Below are positions 49,168 to 61,069 of a stretch of 64,000 nt of DNA, piece after piece; position 1 is the stretch's first letter, and each line of letters starts with the position of its first letter. The position numbers and the translations under genes were made by a program. A model generated the notes under the pieces. That model saw nothing but the letters and a program-made list of their open reading frames with translations, did not search any database and was not told where the DNA came from. The stretch is from Fratercula arctica (taxonomy: Eukaryota > Chordata > Aves > Charadriiformes > Alcidae), in the NCBI GenBank assembly GCA_947846985.1, contig CANTUZ010000001.1, positions 32,512,727 through 32,576,726 of the forward strand, written 5' to 3'.

Positions 49168-49452
49168 TTGACAGGACGAGGGGTAATGGCTTCAAACTGG
49201 AAGAGGGTAGAATTAGATTGGATATCAGGAAGAAATTTTTCACTGTGAGGGTGTGTGAGGCACTGGAACAGGTTGCCAAGAGAAGCTGTGGATGCCCCAT
49301 CCCTGGAAGTGTTCAAGGCCAGGCTGGATGGGGCTTTGAGTAATCTGGTTTAGTGGGAGGTGTCCCTGCCCATGGCAGGGGGGTTGGAACTAGATGATCT
49401 ATAAGGTCCCTTCCAACCCAAACCATTCCATGATTCTATAATTCTGTGATTA
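49168..49452 (+). mobile_element. CR1 LINE 3' end, about 285 bp
   Basis: Plus-orientation CR1 starting at GACAGGACGAGGGGTAATGG (the SDRTRGNGL region). The fragment preserves GATATCAGGAAGAAATTTTT, GCACTGGAACAGGTTGCCAA and the final FKARLDGALSNLV-like codons to TAG at about 49352. The 3' UTR has GGTTGGAACTAGATGATC and AAGGTCCCTTCCAACCC, and the tail is three ATGATTCTA-type octamers. A small change in the GAGGGTGTGTGAGGCACTGG region shifts the frame. Truncated and non-functional. Confidence 0.96.
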
Positions 49453-50412
49453 TATTTTTGGAAAAATCAGATAAAAAGTTATTTTTTAAAAAAGAAAGGA
49501 TATCATATTCTTGTTTCCAAACCCCTCGTCTTCATTGAGGGCCACCCATCTCAACGATTTCTTATGGCATGGTGGTCCAAGGTGGTCAGTTAATTCTACA
49601 TTGTATTTTAAAAAAAAATCCTCAAATCCCTTTTCAAGTTGTTGTGCTTCAATTTCATGCAACTTTTTATTCACCTCACTGTGCCGGCCAGGCATCATGG
49701 CCAATGGAGCAGGACCGCATGCAGTCAGGTTTTGCAGACATCTCAAGCAAAAAGCTATAAAACAAGCAAAGTCAGCCACAGGACCACAAAGGAGAGCACT
49801 GCGGGCAGACTGTTCTCTGCCACCTTTTAAAAAAAAAAAGAAATGTATTAATCAAAAGGCGTTTTCAGGAGCGGTTTGTAGGAGGCAGCCATGTGGCTGA
49901 TGGGAAGCACGAAAAAAAAAATAAGAGAGTCCCTTTGCTTTTGTTTTCAGACTGGTTTTGATGCGTGTCAAACCCTGCGCGAGGTACACCTGAGTATTCC
50001 TGGCATTCCTATCAGCACGCATCGGGCTGCATTTGGCACCTGGGGATTTCACGCAGCATTGTGCTGCTCTGGTGGCTACAGAGTTGTTACGTTCCCACAT
50101 AACTCCCTACAGCCTTCACTCATCTGGAAGTAAAGCATAATTAGCAATTTTTGTTACCTCACTATTTAACCCTTCTGTGTGGTTTGGTTTGGTTTTTTTT
50201 TTTTGTGCTGTTCATTCACAAATATCTGAGCCAAAATGGTACATCTGCTTTTGTTTGTTGAGATGTGCAAAGAATTACAGTAGATTAGTAAGACACAACT
50301 GTCCTTTACAGTTGGCTGTCTTCTCTTCTTCCTTCTGTATCCTGCTTACTTTCTTGAGGTTAATTGTTTTAGCTACTGGTTTGACCGATTTTGTTGCACA
50401 ACATTTATAAAG
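49453..50412. other. Unique non-coding DNA
   Basis: No repeat family or exon is recognised. Overlapping short frames on both strands at 49.5-50.1 kb look spurious. Confidence 0.5.
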
Positions 50413-50492
50413 TAAATAAATAAAAATAAAAATAAAATAAAATAAAATAAAACAAAACAAAACAAAACAAAACAAAACAAAACAAAACAAAA
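50413..50492. repeat. Compound (TAAAA)n-(CAAAA)n microsatellite
   Basis: A TAAA/TAAAA array passes without a break into about eight CAAAA units, ending at 50492. The sharp T-to-C change at constant 5-bp period indicates that one unit variant spread through the 3' half by slippage. Confidence 0.95.
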
Positions 50493-51613
50493 TGCTTGAC
50501 ACCATGTAGTTCATAATATAAACGGCCAATTGAGGAAGAGTTTTGATTTTTGGGCATAGTTCATTCTCAAATTCCAGCGTCTCGCATTTGGCCCTGGAGG
50601 CTGTTCTTGAGCAATTCAGCGTTGCCCAGTGGAGGATCTATAGGGTGAAGCGAGGCTAGGGGATGCTTCTCTATGGCCTTCAGCACCTTCTTCCCTAGAG
50701 GAGATGGAGAACGGCTCCTCTCCTTCTCCTGCAGGTCACAGGACAAGGGCATACCCCTACCTATGCAGAGCTGCCTGTGTATCGTTTCTCCTTTGTGCTG
50801 ACTCAGGGCAGAGCTGAACGGGGTTACCCGTGGTCTCTAAGGCTCTCAACAGGACTGCAAATGTCATATCTGGGATGAGTAAGCCAGAAGAGCAGAATAA
50901 ACAAGTTTGGTTTTTTCCCCCCAGTGTTTGCATCCAGCAAAACCCCCACACAATCACTTGTCACAGAATACCAAACACAGCCCCGAAAGCATGTCAGACG
51001 AGCAAGGGCGCTTGGTTTAGCAGCCTCTATTGAAAATGACTTTGTTTCTCATTTAAAGACAAGACATTTAATTATCTGGTCATACATTGTTCTCACTCCC
51101 CATGCTACTGGACTGGGTGGAACATTTTAGTTATTTATTGAGATGTAGTAAAGCCAAAACCTTTGAATACGACAGCAATGAGGAGTTTGCAAGTATCGTA
51201 CCAGTACTCTGTATGTGTCTCATAGAAAGAGACTGTCCACAAGAAAGTGTCCACAAGACAGAGGAAACCCCATTTCCTTCTTAATGAGAAAAACACAGTC
51301 CTATACTACAACCACCATGTAACTGGGAGGTGTACCTGGGGTTAGGTTTTCATGAGAGCTTGCAAAAAAAGGGCTAAATCCTCTGTCATTACCCCAGCAC
51401 AAGGGCAATCACGCTGTCTGTGTACATCCATGGGCAATTGCACGGTGAAGGGATTGTTTCAACGCTCTGTGGCTTTGACTCTACTTTTGTATTAGTAGAA
51501 ATGATAAAGTCAGAGCGGGAATGTCCTTGGGTGGCTTCTGACGTGTTCTGTGGGAATGTGCCCGGTGCTAAAGTGTTTCATAGGACAAACCATCCTGCGT
51601 GAGAGTTTCTGGT
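50493..51613. other. Unique non-coding DNA
   Basis: Nothing is recognised. A 10-bp repeat GTGTCCACAAGA/CTGTCCACAAGA lies at about 51234-51260. Confidence 0.5.
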
Positions 51614-51842
51614 TGGTTAGACTTGATATTAGGAAAAATTTTTACCCTGAAAGGGTTATTAAGCATTGGAACAGGCTGCCCGGGGAAGTGGTTGAGTCGT
51701 CATCCCTGCAGGTATTTAAAGGATGGGTAGACGTAGTGCTTAGAGATATGGTTTAGTGATGGCTTTTGTCAGAGTTAGGTTGATGGTTGGACTAGATGAT
51801 CTGTAAGGTCCCTTCCAACCGAGGCAATTCTATGATTCTGTG
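51614..51842 (+). mobile_element. CR1 LINE 3' end, about 230 bp, separate subfamily
   Basis: Plus-orientation CR1. One frame reads RLDIRKNFYPERVIKHWNRL, then GEVVESSSLQVFKGWVD and a final LRDMV before TAG at 51754. That is the complete CR1 C-terminal block without a break. The 3' UTR is short: GTTGATGGTTGGACTAGATG, then AAGGTCCCTTCCAACC and ATGATTCTG. The LRDMV ending and short UTR set it apart from the copies at 10.0, 44.6 and 49.2 kb. The upstream frame from 51550 is flanking DNA. Confidence 0.95.
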
Positions 51843-54800
51843 TTCTTGCTTGTGCCCCTTATAACCACAAACCACATGAAAGAGTCCCTTTCTCCACAAA
51901 GTTATACCCTTTGTGTGCATCCACAGAGAAACCACGATGGCAGGGTTTTTCCAACCACAGGCTCCCCACTGCTTCAGGGGACGCAATAGTGTCACCCAGT
52001 TCAATATGTGTAAATTCGCCAGGAGAAACGGATAAAACTGGTAGGCTGAAAGAAGCAATACAAGAGGAATTGGTAAGAGTTTGACATTGATCATGGCAGA
52101 GGGCATGCATTGGGTGAAGTAAGTGTGGCCCCTCTTTCCAGCAAAGCCTGGTGACACTTGCCAGTCCTCTTCCCACCTCTGTCTTGGCCAGCATCCTTGT
52201 TGGTCCTAGGTGGAGCCAAACATTCCGATCACCAGGAGGTGCTGCTTCTGGAGAAGCCCTCTGGGGTCTCCCCTCAGAAGCACTCTCCATCACAACCCCA
52301 AGCTCCCCGGGGATGACCTTTGAGGCAGGACCTCAGATATCACTTCCTAACCTAAAAGTCTGAACATTTTGAAGGCTCATTACTCTTTTCTCTCCTCCTT
52401 CCGGCACCGTGTATCAAACAACCAAGGGCTGGAACCGATACAAGACTGAGTTGCCAGTGAAAACATCCCCCCTAAGTCCTAAAGGAATCTGGGATATTTT
52501 TCTCTGGACTGCTAAGACCCTCCAAAGCACAGTGATTGTACCAGTCTTGAAAATAAAAGCTGTGGACCAGGAAGCCTTGACTCAGGAACAGGAAGCACTG
52601 GCTGAACTGATAACTGAAACGCTACTTTAAAACAACCTGGTGCATGTAGCAGGAGAGCGGCAGACCAGCATGGTCTCCCATCATCTGTTACCTCATCTGC
52701 AGTAAACAGCAGAACCGATTCAAAACCAGGCTTAAATTCTCACTTGCGTTTTAAAAATGCTCCTCAGAAAACTGAACAGGCACGTGGGCGAAATTCGGTC
52801 GTGGATAAAAATTGCCGAGCAGAGCGTAAAGCAAGAGTTCACTTGGCAATATGGCAAAGGCAGCACATGGCTACAGGTGTCCCGGTGGGCAGAGCAGGAG
52901 GAGGGGAAGAGGAGAGGAAATATGCTGAAGACATCAATTTGCCCAGATTAATTGAAACTAGAAAAACCTGTGAGGCACTTCAGAGATGAGGTCAAAATAG
53001 TCTGAAGGAGTACAGAAAGAGCAATAAAAAGATTTGAGGAGCAGAAGAGGCTGAAGGATGAAAAGGCTCAGGTGAGAGTGATGGTAAATATGAAAGAACC
53101 TGACAGAATGACTTGAGATACTATAAAACATGTCATCTGAAGTAACACAGAGAATTTCAGCTGAACACATTACTTCCTTTTATTTGACACAAGAGCAAAG
53201 TGACATCAGATGAAAATGAAAGACAAGGGGTACAAACATCCCAAAAAGAAATGCTGCTATTTCAGAACGATGCATACCTCGGTTGCCATAACTGAGCCGG
53301 TGGGTTTTTTTCATCTGGCTGCGTACCGAGCCATGTCCAAAGGTGTGTGACTTCTTGTTTCTCTCATGACACTAGCAGCAAATGCTTTGTGCATGGGAAT
53401 GATTTTCATAAGGTAGCGCTGGAAGTGATAATTCAGCCGGATTCCAGGAATGGCTGGAATTCACGTGACTAATAGGCCCAGCAAGTATGTCGAGGGAAAA
53501 GAATGGTCTATGAGCCATCCCACTTGAGGTGTGATCCAATCAGTAATTGCCTAAGATTAGCGGAAAAAAAATAAATCCCACGAACGATGTACTCCAAGCG
53601 TACCTGATTCTGGGATCCTTTCACTTTCTTCTAGGATTAGACATTTCTGGAAGCAAATAACTCACCTAATTTAATGAGTGGGCTGGGACCTCTGTCCTTA
53701 GCAAAGGTCTGCAGCCAGGTGGAGATGCTACAGGAAGCCAAATAAATTCCCATTTTAAAAAGCTTCTCTTTAGACAGTGAAAATACATGCAAACCTGATG
53801 GATGAGACTCCAGCGAAAGCACTCCCCCCCTCCATCCTCCCCTGGAGCACTAGGAATTCCCACAGGCCAAAGGGCCCAAAGCCAGGGGGCTTCGTTGCTA
53901 CCAGGTGAAACGAGAAGCATCTCAGTGGCCAGAGCTGCAGCGTGTTCATTTGGCATGTGCTGCTTAAATAGCATCACATGCAGAAAAGTCGGTGATTGCA
54001 ATACTGTCTGCAAGCACAGGCCAACTAGATCTTTTAGAGAGAGGTTGGGACGAGTGGCTCCCTCGACCTAACCCCACGGCTTTCAGCATCTGAGCTGCCA
54101 AGGGAAGATACTGCAGCGCATCTGCGGGAGCAGCCAGCAGCCAGGGGCACAGGGCAGAGCACGGACACACAGCTGCCTAAGTCCTTGCTGTCCTGCAAGA
54201 CTAACTCTGAAACCAGCAACGAAGGTTACGCGGGAGCGGGAAAGCTGCCAAGCAGTTATATCCCAAAGCAAGAGAAAGTGAAAGTGTTCCAGTTCTGGCA
54301 TTTGTTATCATGATGCCGTTTACCTACCTCACTCAGATTTCCTATTTTTTCTCTTTAATAAGTGCATTTCTTGTTACCTATCTGACTCTTGTCTGAGAAC
54401 GTTTTGAGAATGACCGCCCATCAGACAGTTTAGCCTGTTTTTCCCATGTTGCTGGTTCTGAGCTCAAGCTACAGCGTTTCCAGTGATGCCCTTACCCTTG
54501 AACCCAGCCCTCAGTAGTGGCCTAGTGAGCTCCCGTCAAGTCGTGGGAGAAGGGTTACATACACATGACTCTTATTCACTCCTTTGGAAAAGTCGGACAG
54601 GCATCCAAGGATGGGCTTTGTCTCCACGAGCAGACACAATATCTTATTATGGTCTGGAAGGATCGTTCTCGGAGATTCAGGGCTGGGATGACAAATCTGT
54701 AAACTCCTTGGGGATCTGTTTCTTTGCAAATACGCAGACATGACTCAGATTATACTAATGTAGTTATGTGTGAAAATTCAGGGGGAAAATATAACCCCAA

Positions 54801-56938
54801 ACCACCTTCGTAAGAAAATAAGTTGCAAAGCCAAATGTTACTGCATGCTTTTTTTTTATTGCCTGGCTATCAGCAGCTTGCAAGTTCTCTCTTGTTGGCC
54901 CTTGGGAAACAACACATCCCGAGACTATGAGCACCAGGCAGTTCAAAGCAACGCCGGTTCTCTCCAGCGTGATAGAAAAAGCAAACTTGCAAAAATTTGT
55001 TGGTATTCTCAGTTGGCCTAGCTGGTTTGGGAAAATCCTTCCTGTACGCCAGGCTGTCCGATCCTCGCAGGCGTATTTATCCCCCTGGGGCACTCGTAGC
55101 TTTTGCGCTTAATAAAGGCTCCCAGGTCTCATCCTGGTCACCAAGCAAGCCTTTGGAGGGTTTGATGTTGCAAGTCCTCCGCTAATGGGCTGTGCGCTGG
55201 TGCTTAATGAGGTTCAGAGCACTGACCACAGGGAGGATGGGCCACTTGTTATTTTCCTAATTAATTCAAGAACTAATCATACGGTAGCATGCTCCAGAAG
55301 ACAGCCCATCTAACGACCGAGCTAAGAAATCTCCACAAATCTGTCCCCTCTGCACTCGCCCCCAAGTATTTTTCCCTGCCTTTTGTACCTGATTTGAACA
55401 AAAGACGGTAAAAAATCTTGTTCTACCAGCTGCTTGTGTTCTCCCCCACGGCAGCTCATCCTGTACATTAGCTCCTTCTGCTATTTTAAATCATCTGGCA
55501 TTCCTTTTGGGCCCACCCATCCTGCATACACTGAGCTTAAATTCTTGACCCCTACTGGGAGATGACATTAGCTCTCCACTTCACTGCCTCTCCCATCTTA
55601 CTCAAAGCTTATCTAAACCCACACTTGCTCATATCTCCAATTTTTCTTTTTCTCTTGGTCATAACACTCTAATTAGAGCCTTGAAGCATACAGAGATGTG
55701 ATTTGCATGAAAGGCACTATTCAAAATGAAACCGGATCCCAACTCGTGCAGCTTAGCAGCAACATTTGAAGGCGATAAGTTATTTAGAGCCCTCACTTGT
55801 CATTATTTTCTAAAACACTCAAAGCCCCCTTCATCTGCTCTTTTCTAAAGAATCAGAGCCAGTTTCTCTAGTTTTTCTGGATGGGTAGTAACTTCATAAC
55901 TCTGTACTGTGTTAAATAAACCCTGGAAGAGTTTCCACATTCCTCTTCAGTGTGTATATATTTACTTCAACGTATATCACCTGTTACCCAACCCACACAG
56001 TGGATGTCTATCTCATATGTTAAAAAACACAAAATACTGCCATTAGTATAAACATCTACGGTCAGCAGTTTCTTGCTCCTCCAAAGCTGCTTACCAAAAA
56101 AAAAAAAAGAAAGGAAAAGATAGTTATATCAGAGTAGTAGGTAACTTTAAAGTGAAACACTAGTAGAAACAACGAAGACATCTTCATAACAACTATTACA
56201 GTTTATGACCATTATTAAATATTAACTATAACATTAAATATGGAAAGCTTGTAAATACTTCATTTACATACCAAAGTGGTTGTCTTACATTTGAAACCTC
56301 CCCTCAGTAGAAGAGCAGCTGCCAGTGCCATTTGGCACGAAGGGGACATAAGTTACAGAAGAGCTGGCATGAGAAATTTGTGCTGTGGCTATTCATGGTG
56401 ATGATGCTTTCCATGTAACTCTCCATTTGTGGCCTTCTTAGGGAACGGGATGTGTCCCAGGCACTGGAGGAAAGCCAGAAAAAGGCCATTTCTTGGTAGC
56501 ATATTCAAAACAACATTTGCAAAACAAATTCAGCGCAAATGCAATGGGTTGGTTCACTCTGCCCCTGGCCATATTGACAAACCCTTGCTTGGGGTGTCCA
56601 TGGAGAGCAAGTCACGTCCTTACTGGGGCACCCTGGCTGTGCTTTGTGAGAGTCCTGCTGCCTGTAAGGATGATTTCCCCATCCTAAAAGCCGGGAGAGC
56701 TCCTGGCATGCTGAATACATGGCTAATCCCATGGGAAGCCTTCTGTGCTGTGCTGTTTCAGCAGCCAGACACGCAACAGCAAATCGTTTGGGCAGACACC
56801 AGCATTTCCCGGTCCCCCTGTCTTTGAACTGGCAAGGATGAAGAAGAAACTTCTAACAAATGAACTTCAGTGCATTGAATGTGCCCCTGGCTGGACGGGT
56901 ATAGCTCCACTGGCCTTGGGGACAAATGCTGCAGCAGA
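51843..56938. other. Unique non-coding DNA, 5.1 kb
   Basis: No clear interspersed repeat is recognised. A weak CR1-like stretch at about 52985-53080 was not accepted. An A13 run lies at 56096-56108. Frames up to 144 codons (51859-52293 minus) lack domains. Confidence 0.5.
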
Positions 56939-57196
56939 AACACAGAATCACAGAATGGCAGGGGTTGGAAGGGACATCCTGAGATCATCTAGTCCAACCC
57001 CCTGCCAGAGCAGGGTCACCCAGAGCAGGTTGCACAGGAACGCGTCCAGGCGGGTTTTGAATGTCTCCAGAGACGGAGACTCCACCACCTCTCTGGGCAG
57101 CCTGTGCCAGTGCTCTGCCACCCTCAAAGTAAAGAAGTTCCTTCTCATGTTGAGATGGAACTTCCTATGCTCAAGTTTGTGCCCGTTACCTCTTGA
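56939..57196 (-). mobile_element. CR1 LINE 3' end, minus orientation
   Basis: The plus strand starts CACAGAATCACAGAATGGCA (reverse of the CR1 tail), then GGTTGGAAGGGACATCCTGA and ATCATCTAGTCCAACCCCCT. The minus strand is open through HLNMRRNFFTLRVAEHWHRL, then REVVESPSLETFKTRLDAF and onward, a nearly intact CR1 C-terminal block. It is truncated at its 5' side near 57196. It differs from the plus-strand copies in the last codons, so it represents another subfamily. Confidence 0.95.
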
Positions 57197-57852
57197 CGCA
57201 GGGAGCAAAGCACTCATGCATCAGAGCTGAATTTGGCCCTGTAATTTTAATTTGAGGCAGTACCAGGTTAAGCTACACACAAAACCGAATGTTGTTACCT
57301 CAAGAATCAGGGACAAAGGCCAAGGCTGAACGCCATGGCTCGTGCCATGGCAAGGGGAAAAAAAAAACAATGAGAAGGAGGCTGGATGGAGAGCTGAGAT
57401 TGCTACATCTGCCCACAGGACACAAGAGCTGAGCAGAACAACTCCTGCTGCCGGGGGATGCTGCACCCCTGCTCATCGCTTCACCCCAACCTCTCCTCCA
57501 GCAGCATCAGTAGCGGTCTCTCTGGTTTCCAGGGCTCTGGCACAGGGTCACAGACCTTGAGCTAGATCCTTCCCTCCTCCCTGCCTCAGGACAGCCCTCC
57601 TCCATGGGTATCCATCCACTTTGCCCATGCCTAGAGCTGGTCCTGCTCTGTGGGGCTGCACTTACTGTTTTATATAATAGATATTTCCGAGAAGAGCAAG
57701 CGAGAGAATGTGTCAGAGGAGGGGAAGAAGTGACTTCATAACTCCAAATAAATGCATGTAAAGAGGGAGGATTACCAGTGATTACTCCCAGAACTGTGCC
57801 TCCCAGACCCACCGCATTCCCATCCCGTGCTGTTTGCTTTTCTCTCCAGGCC
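57197..57852. other. Unique non-coding DNA
   Basis: No repeat or exon is recognised; an A10 run lies near 57358. Confidence 0.5.
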
Positions 57853-57906
57853 GACTGGAATCATTATCCAAGAGATATTGACTGGAATCATTATCCAAGA
57901 GATATT
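57853..57906. repeat. Perfect tandem duplication of a 27-bp unit
   Basis: GACTGGAATCATTATCCAAG plus AGATATT occurs twice without mismatch (57853-57879 and 57880-57906). A multiple of three keeps the spurious frame open. Perfect identity suggests either a recent duplication or an assembly artefact. Confidence 0.95.
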
Positions 57907-58009
57907 GTGGAATTCCACTGCCAACTAGTAAAACTAGGTCCTAGCAAAGAGCTTCCTCTGTAATTACTTCAAAATGCTCAGAGGAGCAGATGTTGAGGCA
58001 TGTGAGGCA

Positions 58010-58135
58010 TATCACAGTATCACAGCATGGTTGTCGTTGGAAGGGACCCGTGGAGGTCATCTACTCTTAGCTCCCTGCTCAAATAGGGCCAGTTGCCCAG
58101 GTCCATGTCCAGACTGCAGTCCCAAACTCCAGCAG
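58010..58135 (-). mobile_element. CR1 3' fragment, minus orientation, diverged
   Basis: TATCACAGTATCACAGCATG is the reversed CR1 tail, followed by GTTGGAAGGGACCCGTGGAG, GTCATCTACTCTTAGCTCCC, then TGCTCAAATAGGGCCAGTTG and CCCAGGTCCATGTCCAGACT. This matches the minus strand of a CR1 3' UTR and last codons, more diverged than the copy 800 bp upstream in the same orientation. It fades out near 58135. Confidence 0.85.
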
Positions 58136-58842
58136 TAGGAATAATTTCCAGGGAGAGCTGGCTTCTCAGAGGGAAGGGGAGAAGACTTTTCAGAAGATGC
58201 TCCAGCCAGGTGGCAAAAAATGCCTTTATGGCTTCTGTGTAATGAAGCAGAAAGGGGAGGGAAACTGGGGCTAAAGTGGAAATGGGGTTTGGACACAAGG
58301 AATAGATGGTTCCCACAGAAATGGGGCTGCCTCAAGGTAGAACAATAATAGTCCAAACTCCTGTCAGTGCAGTTTCATCTGTGCCCATGGAGCTGAGTTA
58401 AGAGTTGTGCTTTAAAAGGAAAGAAACCAGTGTAGGGAAGCCAGTCCAGTTGCTGCGGCTGGAGGGAAACGCAACAGCCAGGGACCTGGTGCGTAGGAGA
58501 CCTGTGTTCATGTTTCTGCTTTGCAGCAGGCTTCCTATGCCATATTGGGCAAATCCTTCAGCCTGACGGTGCCTCAGTTCCCCACAGGAACAAGAGGGAG
58601 GTAGGAGCTTTTCTCAGGCCCGCAGCAGCGTACATGCTTGGATGGGATAAACCTTAAATACAGAGGTAGACAGGCAAAACTGTAAGCAGGTGCTGCCAGG
58701 TCACCCTTAATGAAGACACCTCTTAGTAGCCTCAGAAGAGAGGTGATTTGAAGACCTCCCTGAACTATTTCACCGAATAAATCCTGATTATTTGGGCTTT
58801 GTGCAGACAAAGTGATTGTTACCCTAACTTCTTAAGGCACAT
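58136..58842. other. Unique non-coding DNA
   Basis: No feature is recognised in this stretch. Confidence 0.5.
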
Positions 58843-58962
58843 AAGCATTTAAGCTGCCTTAAATCTTTAAGGTAGCACAATGTAAGCATTAAAGCCAACT
58901 TAAATCCTCATTAAGTCTTCTCGGTGCTTAAAGCATTGAAGCCATTTTTAAGTCTTTTTAGA
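58843..58962. repeat. Degenerate three-copy repeat with AAGCATT...TTAA units
   Basis: AAGCATTTAAGCTGCCTTAA (58843), AAGCATTAAAGCCAACTTAA (58884) and AAGCATTGAAGCCATTTTTA (58931) begin three successive units, each followed by an A/T-rich TTAAG segment and AGTCTT in units 2 and 3. Spacings are 41 and 47 bp. The units are clearly related but diverged, suggesting an old local expansion. Confidence 0.75.
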
Positions 58963-61069
58963 ATGACTGCTGATTTCCATGGGAAGGATGCAACATTGAA
59001 AGACACTTTGAAAAATGTCTAGGCTTTAATTTCTCTGCCGTTTCAGGTTTCATCCTGAGTTCACTGCAATGCTTATAAACATGAAAGGGTTTCGGGAATG
59101 CAATGATCATTCCATCAACTCTTCGTGGTGGTTCATGTTATCTCATATCATGGCTTTACCACAGTGGTCTGTGGTACATACTTGAGAGGATGGTAGAGGA
59201 AGTTGAAAATGAGTGAATTCCCTGCACGTACAGGGACAATCACAGCTCACAACTAACCAAAAGCCTTTTGCTCTGACTTTTCAGCGGTGACCTTTGGATT
59301 GCAATCAACCTTGGAACGTCCCATCTGAAAAGGCAACATTTTTGGCATGCCGTGAAAGCAAGGCTTTATAGTAGAAACTACTTTTGCAACTTTTACTGTA
59401 TGATTCGCACTCAAGAGGATGCCGTAACAAACTGCTGAGCATAGCAAATCTTTCTATGAAAGGGATCCAAGCCAGTAAACCCTGTCCTATGTGCACAGTT
59501 GAAGAAACCACCTAACCCCTTGAATAGGGGCTACAAGTGTGGCAAATGCTCTGGAGGACTGGGTCATCAGTTGACAGAGTGCTTTCCCAATAACTCCTGG
59601 GAGTTATTCTGACTTTCTTGACTTTTGCTGGGTGATATCCCTTATAAAAATTAAGACTCTGAATGGCTGATGAAGCTCTCCTGTCTGCTTCATTTTGGAC
59701 TGGCGGTGGCTGGGAAGCAGCCTGCTCCTTCAAGCCCATAGCTTGTGCTGATATGGAGGCACCCACTGAAGGTGTCCTCCAAAGTCGACAGAAAGAGAAG
59801 ACCCCCAGCAATGGCAAGCCAGAGAGGCATCTCACCGAAGTGTAGACCACTGTGCTGGGACACAGGCTCTCCTGGTGGAATCCTTTAAGGGCTGGCACTA
59901 CAGGACTCTCAAGGGACAATTTGTCTCTCTTCATCTCCGAATAAAATCTATCACTAGTGCGTCATCTAGTAATGATGCAAATCATTACCAGACCTGGTCA
60001 CCTTTTGTAGTCAATGGGCAGGGATGTGTGCTTTTAGGAAACGTCACCTTAAAACAAGCCCATTGCTCTCCTCTATGAATCCAGACAACTAGTCAGAGGT
60101 AGGCATCCACAGTGCACATTTGAGCAGATGAAACCGTGCGCCTTACACTTAGGTAGCAGCTAAGTGCTTAAATTGGCCAGACTGGACCTTACCATGTATG
60201 CTCCAGTGTGCATACAAAAGTGAATGTCTTCCTCGCCCACATCTCGAGGTCAGTTTTGAAGGCCCCCAATACTCTACAAAATGCCATTGCTGTTAAATCA
60301 CGGGGTCAGTCTAGTTTTTCCTCCTTTCACTTAATCGCAAACTGTTAGTGTGTGCTATAAAAGGTTTATGCAAGCATACCCAAGCGGTTTTGCATGCTTT
60401 CCACTTCCCTGCACTTGCACATGAGAAGCTGCTAACTCCCATTCGCAGATTCTCAGCAGATCCGGGGTTTATGACTGACTGCCTCCGAGTTGGGGTATAC
60501 AAGCGGACGGCAGTGTTTAGAGTCAGTGACCGCTCTCATGCCCACGGTAATCACGAGCACGTACAAGCCACAGGGAATTGTTAAAATGGAGGCTGATTTG
60601 ACTATAACAAAAGTCTCGACTGAGTTTTGTTACAAAGTGCCTCATTAGTCTGATATTTTTTTGTGACATCCCATTGGCGGTAGATATGAATAGAGGGTTT
60701 TTTCCTGTCTCACACATGAGCAATAGGCACAAATTCCCATGTCAGCCAAAACCAGTTCTGGTCTCCATAGCAGAGCTGTGTATCTGAAGGACCCGAGCCT
60801 GCAAGATGCTGAACAATCCCCTGCTGATGAGAGGAGCCAGGTAGTTATTTGCCTCAGCCTCTGGGATAATCTAGCCCAAAAAGGGAATGGAAAGTTCAAG
60901 AGCTTATTTAAGAGCTCCATGCCCAAACTTAGCTCGTGCAAAAGGAATCTGCCGGCTGAGCGAGCGCAGTCTGCTGCACAGCTCGCTCTCTTCATCACTT
61001 ACCGGGACGAGTTAAGAAGTATCCCAGCCCGACAGAGTAGCATCTGATGGATGCTGTAAATACGTGATA
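58963..61069. other. Unique non-coding DNA
   Basis: Holds a short perfect palindrome (59589-59608). The frames at 59512-59934 minus (140 codons) and 60739-61047 plus have no recognised domain. No repeat family is seen until the CR1 relic begins. Confidence 0.5.
59589..59608. other. Inverted repeat, 9-bp arms, 2-bp spacer
   Basis: AATAACTCC and GGAGTTATT are perfect complements separated by TG. This is too short for a stable cruciform and could be a dimeric protein-binding site or chance. Confidence 0.5.

Noticed and set aside
52985..53080. Possible CR1 fragment (GTACAGAAAGAGCAATAAAA and following)
   Set aside because: It faintly resembles the VQRRATK region of CR1, but the similarity is short and the flanking CR1 blocks cannot be found.
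59512..59934. 140-codon minus-strand frame
   Set aside because: No domain recognised, opposed by plus frames, not linked to any exon structure.
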